From the NCBI RefSeq assembly GCF_004216905.1, contig NZ_SGXJ01000004.1:434001-498000 (forward strand): 64,000 nt of DNA, given 5' to 3'. Position numbers and translations under genes: made by a program. Below the pieces are notes generated by a model. It saw only the letters and a list, made by a program, of their open reading frames with translations. It had not been told where the DNA came from and searched no databases. The number at the start of each line of letters is the position of its first letter. Position 1 is the first letter of the stretch. Positions 25,692-33,388 of the stretch are shown here, one piece after another. This DNA comes from Kribbella sp. VKM Ac-2569 (GTDB lineage: Bacteria; Actinomycetota; Actinomycetes; Propionibacteriales; Kribbellaceae).

Positions 25692-26285
25692 GTGAGGACC
25701 CGAGGGTTCGCGATCGTGGGGGCCGGGGTGGCGCTGGCCGGGTCGCTGGTGACCGGGGCTGCGGCTGACGATCCCAAGGTGACGCCGCGGAATGAGTGGT
25801 CGGTGCCGTTGGATGTGACTGGTGACTGGGACCTGTCGGCGGAGCGGGATCGCCTGGCGGGCTTGCTCAAGCCGCTGGCGGCGTACGACGGGGGCATGTT
25901 GTGGAACGCGTCGACGAAGACGCTCACCGTGCAGATGACCAGCAGCGCAGCCCTCCTGCAGGCGAAATCCCTCATAGCGCGGAGCGCGACGCGGATGCGC
26001 GTCAACTTCGTCCGAGTCCAGTACTCCGCGAAGGACTTGGATGAGCTCGCCGCACGGCTCCTCCAGCACCAGCGCCGATGGGCAGGCGCCTCAGGTATAG
26101 GCGGCGGCTTCGATCCTACGATCAACCGAGTCCTGCTACAGGTCGATCCCGACTATGAGTACGCCGCCACACTGATCCGCGCCATCAACCGCCTCCACGA
26201 CCCGAGAGTCGTCCTCCAAACCATCCGCTCCACAGGCGAAGGCAGCCCAGACAGCCCAGCGTTGGAGCCTGGGCCCGATGAGTAA
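25692..26285 (+). CDS. Exported protein of unknown function, first of a homologous pair
   Basis: 197 residues with an N-terminal signal peptide (about 1-25, RTRGFAIVGAGVALAGSLV, then an AAA-like cleavage site). The mature part has the pattern VPLDVTGDWDLSAE, then YDGGMLWNASTKTLTVQM, VRVQYSAKDLDELAARLL and GGGFDPTINRVLLQV. The DGG-x-W-x5-LTV and GG-FDPT-NR elements recall the pro-region of actinobacterial S1-type serine proteases, but no protease domain follows. GTG start. The next gene encodes a homologue and overlaps it by eight bases. Confidence 0.75.
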   Translation: MRTRGFAIVGAGVALAGSLVTGAAADDPKVTPRNEWSVPLDVTGDWDLSAERDRLAGLLKPLAAYDGGMLWNASTKTLTVQMTSSAALLQAKSLIARSATRMRVNFVRVQYSAKDLDELAARLLQHQRRWAGASGIGGGFDPTINRVLLQVDPDYEYAATLIRAINRLHDPRVVLQTIRSTGEGSPDSPALEPGPDE

Positions 26286-26847
26286 CACCGGCGATCCGAA
26301 CTTTGCGCCGTACCCGGGCCGCTACGAGGTGGCGAGGACGAAAGGTGTCCCGCCGAACGAGGAACCGGTGCTGCTCGACATCACCGGCGAAGCCGACGTG
26401 GCGGAGCAGATCGACGCGATCCGTCCGATCGTCGAGGCCGGGCCGGTGCCCGACGGAGGGCTGTCCTGGGATCACCGGACGCGCGTCCTCACCGTCCGCC
26501 TGGTCGGCGCCGTCGACGGCTCCGAACCCGAGGTGGAGGCAGTGAAGCGGGCAGTCCTCGCTCAGCCGGCCGACTTCACCGTCGAGTTCGAGTCGGTCCG
26601 GTACTCCCGCGAGGAACTGCTCGAACTCGCCGACGACATCTTCCGCAACGCCCACGAATGGGGGCCGGCTGACGGTGGGCTGGCAGGATTCTGGGACACC
26701 CTCCGGAACCGGATCGTGGTTCTCATCGGCGACGAGCCCGAGGACCTGTCCCGAGCGTGGATCGCCGCCATCGAACGCCGGCAGGACGAACGCATCGTCT
26801 ACGAGGTTGTCCGGCACTCGATGTACCAGCCATGGATCGTGCCCTAG
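26278..26847 (+). CDS. Cytoplasmic homologue of the preceding exported protein
   Basis: 189 residues without a signal peptide. It aligns along its length with the previous protein: VLLDITGEADVAEQ, PDGGLSWDHRTRVLTVRL, VRYSREELLELADDIF, and GGLAGFWDTLRNRIVVLI in place of the GGGFDPTINR element. It therefore arose by duplication, with loss or gain of export. The start overlaps the previous gene by eight bases. It ends tail-to-tail with the esterase gene, sharing three bases. Function unknown. Confidence 0.75.
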   Translation: MSNTGDPNFAPYPGRYEVARTKGVPPNEEPVLLDITGEADVAEQIDAIRPIVEAGPVPDGGLSWDHRTRVLTVRLVGAVDGSEPEVEAVKRAVLAQPADFTVEFESVRYSREELLELADDIFRNAHEWGPADGGLAGFWDTLRNRIVVLIGDEPEDLSRAWIAAIERRQDERIVYEVVRHSMYQPWIVP

Positions 26848-27803
26848 AGCTTGGTGCCGATTAGTTGGTAGATGGCGTCGTGGGCGCCGGGGAGGTCGTC
26901 GTGGCCGAAGTCGGGGTACGTGCGGACTTCCTTGGGGGACTGGATCTTGTTGTAGGCGGCGAACTGGGTCGACGGCGGGCAGATCTGGTCCTCGAGGCCG
27001 GTGAAGAGGGTGATTTCGGCCTGGATCCGGGGTGCCAGGTTCTGGATGTCGATGTAGCCGAGCGTGGTGAAGATCTCCTCCTGGCGGAGGTGCCGTGGGT
27101 CGCGCTTGCGGAACCACGTGACGATCTCGTCGTACGGCGACGTCTCCAGGTTCAGGTCCCATGTCCGCTGGTAGTCCGACAGGAACGGGAACACACTCGC
27201 CACGTACTTGATCGTCGGTGTCAGCGCCGCCGCCACCAGCGACAGTCCACCGCCCTGGCTCCATCCGGTCGTCGCGATCCGGGCCGCATCGACCTCCGGC
27301 AGCCCGCCGATGAGGTCCGCCAAGCGCCGCGTGTCCAGAAAGACGTGCTTGTAGAGCAGCCCGTCCGGCCCGTCGTCGAGTCCGTGCACCAGGTGGTGCT
27401 GCAGCGAGAAGCTGTTCGACGCCTGCGACGGCGTACGGAAACCGACCTGCTCGCGGACATCCAGCGCCGCGACGGTGAACCCGCGAGCGGCGTACGGCAG
27501 CAGCTCGACCCAGGCCGGCTGCTCACCGCCGTACCCGTGGAACAGCAGCACGGCCGGCCCGGTCGGCTCGGCGGGACGCAGTACCTTCGCGTGGACCCGG
27601 TAGCCGCCGGTCCCGGTGAAGTAGAGGTGCTGCGCGGTCGCCGTCGTCAGCGGGAAATCGACGGCGTCGACGAACTCCGCCTCGGCCGGCAACGAGTCGA
27701 GATCGAGGAGCGCCTTGTCCCAGAACGCGTCGAAGTCCGCGGGCCGCGGGTTCGTGCCCTGGTAAGCCAGCAGTTCGTCGTACGACAGCTCGAAGGAAAG
27801 CAC
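26844..27803 (-). CDS. Acetyl xylan esterase / cephalosporin-C deacetylase (CE7)
   Basis: A 319-residue alpha/beta hydrolase of carbohydrate esterase family 7, at the usual length. VLLFHGYGG is the oxyanion region, GWSQGGGLSLVAA the nucleophile elbow, TGLEDQICPPSTQFAAYN the acid, and YPDFGHDDLPGAHD contains the catalytic His. No signal peptide, so it acts in the cytoplasm on imported acetylated sugars or oligosaccharides. The following small membrane gene is upstream on the same strand. Confidence 0.9.
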   Translation of the reverse strand: MLSFELSYDELLAYQGTNPRPADFDAFWDKALLDLDSLPAEAEFVDAVDFPLTTATAQHLYFTGTGGYRVHAKVLRPAEPTGPAVLLFHGYGGEQPAWVELLPYAARGFTVAALDVREQVGFRTPSQASNSFSLQHHLVHGLDDGPDGLLYKHVFLDTRRLADLIGGLPEVDAARIATTGWSQGGGLSLVAAALTPTIKYVASVFPFLSDYQRTWDLNLETSPYDEIVTWFRKRDPRHLRQEEIFTTLGYIDIQNLAPRIQAEITLFTGLEDQICPPSTQFAAYNKIQSPKEVRTYPDFGHDDLPGAHDAIYQLIGTKL

Positions 27804-27807
27804 CGCA

Positions 27808-28266
27808 TCATTCTGCGCTGTTGGTGTCCTCGGGCGCAGTCCCGTCCCAGATCGTGTACCCGTGGGCCGCGTTCAGCTTGTCCCGCAGCGCGGTCTCCAG
27901 GCTCTCGGCCTTCCCGGGCGCCAGCCACGAGATCGGCAGCAGAATCGGGTGGTCGGGATTCTTGGTGCGCAGCACGATCGCCTCGCCGTGGGTGGTCTCG
28001 ACCCGGCCGACCTCGGTGATGTCGGTCCAGGGCGTGCGGAGGCCGCGGACCTCGAGGTCGCCGTCGCGGAGCCGCGCGACCTTCGGCGGCCGGGCCAGGA
28101 TCCACAGGCCGGCCAGCGCGATCATCCCGCCGAGCGTGACGAACACCGATACGGCGACGCCCGGCAGTCCCAGTGCCCAGAGCACCGCGGCCACCCCGAG
28201 AATGATCAGCCCGGCGGCCAGGATCCCGAGGAACCGTCCCGACCGCATCCGGTACGTCGTACGCAT
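27808..28266 (-). CDS. Small membrane protein with PH-like cytoplasmic domain
   Basis: About 152 residues. Two N-terminal transmembrane segments (about 12-32 and 37-58) are followed by a soluble part with LRDGDLEVRGLRTPWTDITE and HPILLPISWL, a pattern of bacterial PH-like domains. A GTG two codons upstream (28272) is an alternative start. It precedes the CE7 esterase gene by a few bases and may share its transcript. Function unknown. Confidence 0.72.
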   Translation of the reverse strand: MRTTYRMRSGRFLGILAAGLIILGVAAVLWALGLPGVAVSVFVTLGGMIALAGLWILARPPKVARLRDGDLEVRGLRTPWTDITEVGRVETTHGEAIVLRTKNPDHPILLPISWLAPGKAESLETALRDKLNAAHGYTIWDGTAPEDTNSAE

Positions 28267-28300
28267 CGCCACAGGATCTCATCCGCCCGGAGTGACCGGG

Positions 28301-29272
28301 TCAGAAGGCTTCCGTCTCGGACTCCGAGGTGTTGCCGGCCACCGACTTCAGCGTGAGCGACCACGAGTACGACCCGTCCAGGAACCGTTCGAGCTTCGAG
28401 TACGAGCAGTTCTCGGTGAACCGGTTGTTCTTCGCGTCCCAGTTCGTCCCGGTCTTGTAGTAGACCCAGTAGTCGCCGCGGATCCCGTTCAGCGTCGCCG
28501 ACTTGTTAGCCCGGACGTAGATCGACGCCTGCGGCTTGCGCGGGCTGCTCGGGGTGACCACGACCACGATGTCCGAGCCGGCGTTGGTGATCCGCAGTGA
28601 GCCGGAGCCGCGCGAGCCGGACCGCTGGAAGACGTCGCCGTTCTCACCCCGGCCACCGAGCACGGCGGGTTGGGCCAGCTTCGCCGGCACCGACAGCGCA
28701 CCGAACTTCACACCCTTGCCGATCGACTTCTGCACGCCCTGCGCGAGCTCGGCGAAGGCGAACCGGACGCCGCTCTTCGCCTCGTACAGCCGGACGTCCA
28801 GCGCCTTCGGTAGACCGCAGCTGGTCTTCGTCGTCCCGGCTCTGGTCAGCTCCGTGGCCACGTTCCCGGCATAGGCGTCGAAGGCGTCGAGGACCTGGGG
28901 ATGTGCGGACACCAGGCCGCGTGGCGGCGTGATCTTCACGAGCTCGCTGCGTTCGAGTACGACGGCGCCCGCGAGCTGGGCGCGGGATGCGTCGAACGCG
29001 GCGACCGTCTGTGCGTTCATCACGCGCGCGACGTACGGCTTGAGAACCTTCTCGACATTGGTCAGCGCCCGCTGGTACATCGGCACCGAGAGCGCTACGG
29101 CAGTCGGTGTCGGTTTCGGGGCCGGCGTGGGAGCCGCCGACGAGGGCGGTGGTTCGCTGGTGCTGGTCGTCGTACCCCCTGCTGAGGGCGCGTCACCACT
29201 TTCCGACTTGCCGCTGCATCCTGCGCAGGCCAGGACCGCAATCCCGACCACAACCGCTACCGAACGCCTCAC
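28301..29272 (-). CDS. Secreted lipoprotein of unknown function
   Basis: About 323 residues. The signal peptide RRSVAVVVGIAVLACAGCSG contains a lipobox (CAGC), followed by a Ser/Thr/Pro-rich linker to about residue 60 and then a helical region and a beta-rich C-terminal half (GSLRITNAGSDIVVVVTP, IRGDYWVYYKTGTNWDA). The GTG at 29272 follows GGGGGTGA. It may be anchored near the LCP enzyme encoded 70 bases upstream on the same strand. No family recognised. Confidence 0.75.
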   Translation of the reverse strand: MRRSVAVVVGIAVLACAGCSGKSESGDAPSAGGTTTSTSEPPPSSAAPTPAPKPTPTAVALSVPMYQRALTNVEKVLKPYVARVMNAQTVAAFDASRAQLAGAVVLERSELVKITPPRGLVSAHPQVLDAFDAYAGNVATELTRAGTTKTSCGLPKALDVRLYEAKSGVRFAFAELAQGVQKSIGKGVKFGALSVPAKLAQPAVLGGRGENGDVFQRSGSRGSGSLRITNAGSDIVVVVTPSSPRKPQASIYVRANKSATLNGIRGDYWVYYKTGTNWDAKNNRFTENCSYSKLERFLDGSYSWSLTLKSVAGNTSESETEAF

Positions 29273-29342
29273 TGTCACCCCCAGGTGTGACCAATCTTCA
29301 CTTTGGTCCAATACTTCCCTGGAAGGGGTTCACCAAGCCGGA

Positions 29343-30935
29343 TCAGTTACCGCCGGTGCCGGTCTCGCTCGGGTTGTACGCGCAGGCGTCGTTCAGGTTC
29401 TCCGCGGCGCCCGGGGCGGTGGTCGTCTTCGACGGAGTGGTCGGCCGCTTCGTGGAGCCGGAGGTCGGCGCCTTGGTCGGCTTCGCCGTCGGCGTCGAGG
29501 CGACCGGGGCGGTCTTCGGGGCGATCGCCTTCTGGATGATCTCCTGCATCGCCGTGTAGTCCGGGTTCTTGCCGGTCGGGAAGTTCTTGTTCTTGTCGAG
29601 GTCGATGTTGGTGACCTTCGCGTTCTTCACCTTGAGTGCGAGCTGGATGAACGCCCCCAGGATGTCCTGCGGGATGTCGGTGCGCAGCAGCTGCTTCCCG
29701 GCCTTGGCGATCTGCTGGTACGACGTCACGAGCGCCTGCGGGTTCGCGCTGTTCACCAGCGCGTGGATCGTGCACCGCTGCCGCTCCTGCCGGGACGGGT
29801 CGCTCAGGCCGAAGCGGCCGCGCGCGAACCACAGCGCGTGGTAGCCGTCGAGCTTCTGGTTCGGACCCGGCTCGATGTACCCGCTCGGTTTCTTCTCGGT
29901 GTTCGATCCGGGCCCGGCGCCGTAGTCGCCGCCGATCGGCACCCGGTAGTTCACGTTCACCGTGATGCCGCCGAGCGCGTCGATGATCTGCCGGAACCCA
30001 GCCAGGTTGACCTGCATGTAGTAGTCGATGTCCAGGCCGAGTGCGGCGCTCGCGGCCAGCTTGACCGCGTCCGCGCCCTCGTTGTCGGTCTGGCCGAGGA
30101 TCCCCGGATGCGCCTTCGGGATGTTCTCGTACATCGCGTCCAGGTAGTACTCCGGCTGCTCGACGTTGCCCAGGTTCGGGTCCCAGAAGCCGTCCGGGTA
30201 CACCTTGTGCAGCGGCGAGTCCTCCGGGAACGGCATCCGCATCCAGTTTCGGCTGAGCGAGATCAGCGCGGTGTCACCGGTCTTGGTGTCGATGCTCGCC
30301 ACGATCACCGTGTCGGTACGCGTCCCGGTCCGGCCGACGCCGTCGTCCGCGCCGAGCAGCAGCAGGTTCAGCCGCGGGGTGTTCGCCCACGGGTCCTTCG
30401 CGTTGCTGACCTTCGGCCGGGTCGCGCTCTTCGAGTTCCCCTCGGACTGGAACACGCTGCCGATCAGGTCACGCTGCGCCATCACGGTCTGCGCCGCGAC
30501 GGTCGTCGGTACGGCGATCGCGAAGCAGAGCAGCCCGACGAACATCGAGCCGGCCAGCCGGCCCGTGTAGGTCATGCTGACCGGGCGGAGCAGCTTGTGC
30601 GACGCGACCACGGTCCAGATCCAGCCGACCCCGAGCAGTACGACGGCGCCGGTCGCGATCAGCAGTTGACGCGGGGAGACGAGCAGGGCGAGCACGGAGT
30701 CGCGGTGCGTGAGACCGACGTACGCGCCGATCAGCAGCAGTCCGACACTGATCGTCAGGATGAACGCGCCGAGCTTCTTCCGGCCGCCCATCAGCAGCCC
30801 CGTGCCGGGGACCAGGGCGCTGAGCAGCGTCAGGCTGATCGCCTTCGACGCCGTCCGGGCACGGTGCGTTCGGGCCCGGGACCGGCTGGCACGTGGCGCT
30901 GCCCTCCGACCGGCTGCGCGAGTACTCCGCGACAT
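29343..30935 (-). CDS. LytR-CpsA-Psr (LCP) family cell-wall glycopolymer ligase
   Basis: 530 residues. An Arg-rich cytoplasmic N-terminus is followed by about four transmembrane segments (roughly 32-50, 56-72, 85-105, 128-146) and an external LCP domain from about 190: LNLLLLGADDGVGRTGTRTD, VIVASIDTKTGDTALISLSR, HKVYPDGF and LWFARGRF, with the Arg and Asp residues that bind the polyprenyl pyrophosphate substrate. The tail is Thr/Pro/Lys-rich. LCP enzymes attach teichoic-acid-like or arabinogalactan-type polymers to peptidoglycan. Four predicted segments are more than the single one usual in the family. Confidence 0.9.
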   Translation of the reverse strand: MSRSTRAAGRRAAPRASRSRARTHRARTASKAISLTLLSALVPGTGLLMGGRKKLGAFILTISVGLLLIGAYVGLTHRDSVLALLVSPRQLLIATGAVVLLGVGWIWTVVASHKLLRPVSMTYTGRLAGSMFVGLLCFAIAVPTTVAAQTVMAQRDLIGSVFQSEGNSKSATRPKVSNAKDPWANTPRLNLLLLGADDGVGRTGTRTDTVIVASIDTKTGDTALISLSRNWMRMPFPEDSPLHKVYPDGFWDPNLGNVEQPEYYLDAMYENIPKAHPGILGQTDNEGADAVKLAASAALGLDIDYYMQVNLAGFRQIIDALGGITVNVNYRVPIGGDYGAGPGSNTEKKPSGYIEPGPNQKLDGYHALWFARGRFGLSDPSRQERQRCTIHALVNSANPQALVTSYQQIAKAGKQLLRTDIPQDILGAFIQLALKVKNAKVTNIDLDKNKNFPTGKNPDYTAMQEIIQKAIAPKTAPVASTPTAKPTKAPTSGSTKRPTTPSKTTTAPGAAENLNDACAYNPSETGTGGN

Positions 30936-31144
30936 AGCTCCGTTCCCTGATCGACGACGTCACGACCATTCCGTCGGCCGCGCGAAGCGGTCCACGGTAC
31001 TTCAGACGCCCACGACACCAACTTGGTTGACGCGTTGGTTGACGTGATGCTGGCGACCCCCGTCGACGTTCGCCAGCGTACAGGGGCTCCGGGCTACTAC
31101 CGCAACGTGCCGTGTCAGCGACCGAGCGTGCTCGCCGACCCGCT

Positions 31145-31174
31145 TTGCTCCCGGACCGGTCGAGCAGATACTCT
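31145..31174 (+). promoter_or_regulatory. Possible promoter of tRNA-Ser
   Basis: TTGCTC (31145-31150) and TACTCT (31169-31174) are separated by 18 bp, a fair sigma-70-type match, about 40 bp upstream of the tRNA. The rest of the 278-bp gap between the LCP gene and the tRNA shows nothing further. Confidence 0.4.
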
Positions 31175-31213
31175 TGGCCGTCGTCGTGTCCGCTCCGTGA
31201 GTGGACCGTCGGA

Positions 31214-31303
31214 GGAGGCGTCGCCTAGTCCGGTCGATGGCGCCCGCCTGCTAAGCGGGTTGAGGGTTACCCCCTCTCGCGGGTTCAAATCCCGCCGCCT
31301 CCG
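31214..31303 (+). tRNA. tRNA-Ser (GCU)
   Basis: A 90-nt class II tRNA. The acceptor arms GGAGGCG and CGCCTCC pair, the anticodon loop CTGCTAA carries GCT, a long variable arm (GAGGGTTACCCCCTC region) marks it as serine, and the T arm is GCGGG-TTCAAAT-CCCGC. Discriminator G; CCA is not encoded. It reads AGC/AGU codons. Confidence 0.95.
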
Positions 31304-31308
31304 CTCTT

Positions 31309-31357
31309 GGAGCTCCCTGTCTGCAGAAAGCGCAGAGCAGGGAGCTCCGGCCTTTTT
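31309..31357 (+). terminator. Rho-independent terminator after tRNA-Ser
   Basis: GGAGCTCCCTG (31309-31319) pairs exactly with CAGGGAGCTCC (31338-31348), followed by GGCC and five T residues. It starts six bases after the tRNA. Confidence 0.85.
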
Positions 31358-32241
31358 CAGCTGGTCAGCTCTCGCTTTGCTTCTGCGATGCGTTCTATGG
31401 AGCGTGGGGTCATCGGTTCGGGGGAGATGATGAGGTGGCTGACGCCTAGCTTCTGGTACGCCGTTGCGGTCTGGGGGAGGTCTTGTACCGGGATTGCGTT
31501 GGGGTTGGGGTCATGGGCTGGTTGGTCCGGGTCGCGGACGATGATGCCTGCGGTGCGGGTTACTGCTTCCTGGGGGCGGTCGGCGGTAACCAGGGCTTGG
31601 CGGAGGGTTTCCAGGCGCTCTTCGACCTGAAGGGTCGGGGCGCCGTACCAAGCGGTGTTCCAGGCGTCGGCCCATTCGGCGATCAGTTGCATCATTCGGG
31701 GGCGGTGGCCGGCTACCAGGATGGGGATCTGGTGGGGTGGGGCCGGGTCCAGGTTGGCTTCGCGGACCTTGTAGTAGGTGCCTTCGTAGGTGACTGTCTC
31801 GCCTCGGATCAGGCGGGCGACGATCTCCAGCCACTCGGTGAAGCGGCCTACGCGGTGGTCGGTTGGCAGGCCGAACGCCTCGTACTCGGGGTCGTGCCAG
31901 CCTGCGCCGACGCCTAGGGTCAGGCGGCCGCCGGAGACCTCGTCGAGGGTCGCGGCCATTTTCGCGGTCAGACCGGGGTCGCGAAACGACGCGCAGAGCA
32001 CCATGTTGCCGAGCTCGACCCGGGACGTGACCGCGGCGATCGCGCTCAGCAGGGTCCAGCTCTCGTGCATGCCGAAGACCTGCCCCTCCGGATCCCGGTA
32101 GAGGAAGTGGTCCGCGAGCCAGACCGAGTCCAGCCCACTCTGGTCGGCCGCCTCCGCGGCCGCCCGCACGTCCTTCCACCCAGCCATCCCGCCATCGGGC
32201 CCGTCGCCGGCTCCGAGCGGAAGCATCACACCGATCTTCAT
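31357..32241 (-). CDS. LLM-class F420-dependent oxidoreductase
   Basis: A 294-residue luciferase-like TIM barrel: KIGVMLPLGAG at the N-terminus, GLDSVWLADHFLYRDPEG, VELGNMVLCASFRDPGLTAK, GGRLTLGVGAGWHDPEYEAF and PILVAGHRPRMMQLIAEWAD. This pattern is typical of F420-dependent (rather than FMN) enzymes of Actinobacteria. Substrate unknown. Its 3' end meets the terminator of tRNA-Ser. Confidence 0.9.
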   Translation of the reverse strand: MKIGVMLPLGAGDGPDGGMAGWKDVRAAAEAADQSGLDSVWLADHFLYRDPEGQVFGMHESWTLLSAIAAVTSRVELGNMVLCASFRDPGLTAKMAATLDEVSGGRLTLGVGAGWHDPEYEAFGLPTDHRVGRFTEWLEIVARLIRGETVTYEGTYYKVREANLDPAPPHQIPILVAGHRPRMMQLIAEWADAWNTAWYGAPTLQVEERLETLRQALVTADRPQEAVTRTAGIIVRDPDQPAHDPNPNAIPVQDLPQTATAYQKLGVSHLIISPEPMTPRSIERIAEAKRELTS

Positions 32242-32392
32242 GCGCTCAACGTACCCACACCGCGGCCCGCCGATCGGGTCGAGGTCGTGACAGTTCGGTG
32301 CCGTGTCCGAAACATTTCCTGGGTACCAGCAAGCGCCCGGGGTGCGACGTCACGGTGAGGCGCGGGCATCGGATCTCGAGAGGTGATGACAG

Positions 32393-32632
32393 ATGACCGT
32401 TCTCGCACCGCCGACGACCGCGTGTGATCCCCGGCCGCTGCTCGGCGTCGGCCTGCCCGCGCACGTGCTCGTCCAGCTCGAAGGCCGCTGGTCAGCGGCG
32501 TGGTTGATCGGCCGGTTGCACTGCGCCGACGGCTGGGTCGCGCTCGTTCAGTTCGTGGACCGCGCGGGGTCCGAGCAGACCGTCCGCGTCCCGGCCGATC
32601 GGGTCTGCTTGACCACGGCCCCACACAACTGA
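32393..32632 (+). CDS. Small hypothetical protein
   Basis: 79 residues with a beta-rich pattern (HVLVQLEGRWSAAWLIGRLH, GWVALVQFVD, QTVRVPADRV) like a short SH3-type barrel. The ATG follows GAGAGGTGATGACAG. It lies 38 bases before the phosphoribosyltransferase gene on the same strand, which may share its transcript. No family recognised. Confidence 0.6.
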   Translation: MTVLAPPTTACDPRPLLGVGLPAHVLVQLEGRWSAAWLIGRLHCADGWVALVQFVDRAGSEQTVRVPADRVCLTTAPHN

Positions 32633-32670
32633 CCCTCCCAAGGCGCCGCCGTCCGTGGATGATGGGCGGT

Positions 32671-33327
32671 ATGAGGAGGCCGTACCCGGATCGGGCGGCC
32701 GCGGGCCGCGTGCTGGCCGACGAGCTCGGATCGGTCGGCGGTTCCGTGCTGGTCCTCGGGCTGGCGCGGGGCGGCGTACCCGTCGCGGCTCCGGTCGCGG
32801 ACGTCCTGGACGCCGACCTCGACGTACTGATCGTGCGCAAGCTCGGGTTACCCGGTCAGCCGGAGCTGGCGATGGGCGCGATCGCCGGCGTCGGCGAGGA
32901 GTTGCACGTGGTCCGCAACGAGCCGATCGCGGCGGAGGTCGACCCGGAGACGCTCGAGGACGTACGCCGGCAGGAGGTGCGGGAGCTGCGCCGGCGCGAG
33001 CAGGCGTACCGGGGCGACCGGCCGCCGATCGACGTACGGGATCGCGTGGTGATCCTGGTCGACGACGGCCTCGCGACCGGCGCGACGATGCGGGCCGCGG
33101 TAGAAGCAGTACGACGCCATCGGCCGGCGCGCGTCATCGTCGCCGTACCCGTGGGCGGAATCGAGAGCTGCCGGCGGCTGTCGCGGGTCGCGGATCAGGT
33201 GGTGTGCGCGTGGATCCCGCAGTACTTCACCGCGGTCGGGCAGGCGTACCGGGACTTCTCACCGGTGAGCGACGACGAGGTACGGCGGGTGCTCGCAGAA
33301 AGTACAGCGCGGCGCCCCGGCGGATGA
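32671..33327 (+). CDS. Phosphoribosyltransferase-family protein
   Basis: About 218 residues. The PRPP-binding motif VVILVDDGLATGATM is intact near residue 128, with VLGLARGGVPVAAPVADVLD upstream as the first loop. Proteins of this type (stand-alone type I PRTases annotated in dormancy or stress contexts in mycobacteria) have no assigned base. Three in-frame ATGs occur (32659, 32662, 32671); I took the last, before RRPYPDR. A strong hairpin overlaps its stop codon. Confidence 0.85.
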   Translation: MRRPYPDRAAAGRVLADELGSVGGSVLVLGLARGGVPVAAPVADVLDADLDVLIVRKLGLPGQPELAMGAIAGVGEELHVVRNEPIAAEVDPETLEDVRRQEVRELRRREQAYRGDRPPIDVRDRVVILVDDGLATGATMRAAVEAVRRHRPARVIVAVPVGGIESCRRLSRVADQVVCAWIPQYFTAVGQAYRDFSPVSDDEVRRVLAESTARRPGG

Positions 33328-33349
33328 TCCAGGGCACCGCGCTGTACTT
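33300..33349. terminator. Long hairpin across the phosphoribosyltransferase stop
   Basis: AAGTACAGCGCGG (33300-33312) and CCGCGCTGTACTT (33337-33349) are exact reverse complements with a 24-bp loop. The left arm is inside the last codons of the gene and the right arm beyond its stop. There is no T tract. Confidence 0.6.
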
Positions 33350-33352
33350 GGC

Positions 33353-33382
33353 CCGGCCGCCGGCTTCCGACTCGGCGGCCGG
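33353..33382 (-). terminator. Hairpin just after the PEP carboxykinase stop
   Basis: CCGGCCGCC (33353-33361) and GGCGGCCGG (33374-33382) pair perfectly around a 12-base loop. It starts six bases downstream of the minus-strand stop. It is GC-rich without a T run, as is common in actinomycetes. Confidence 0.6.
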
Positions 33383-33388
33383 TGTTCG

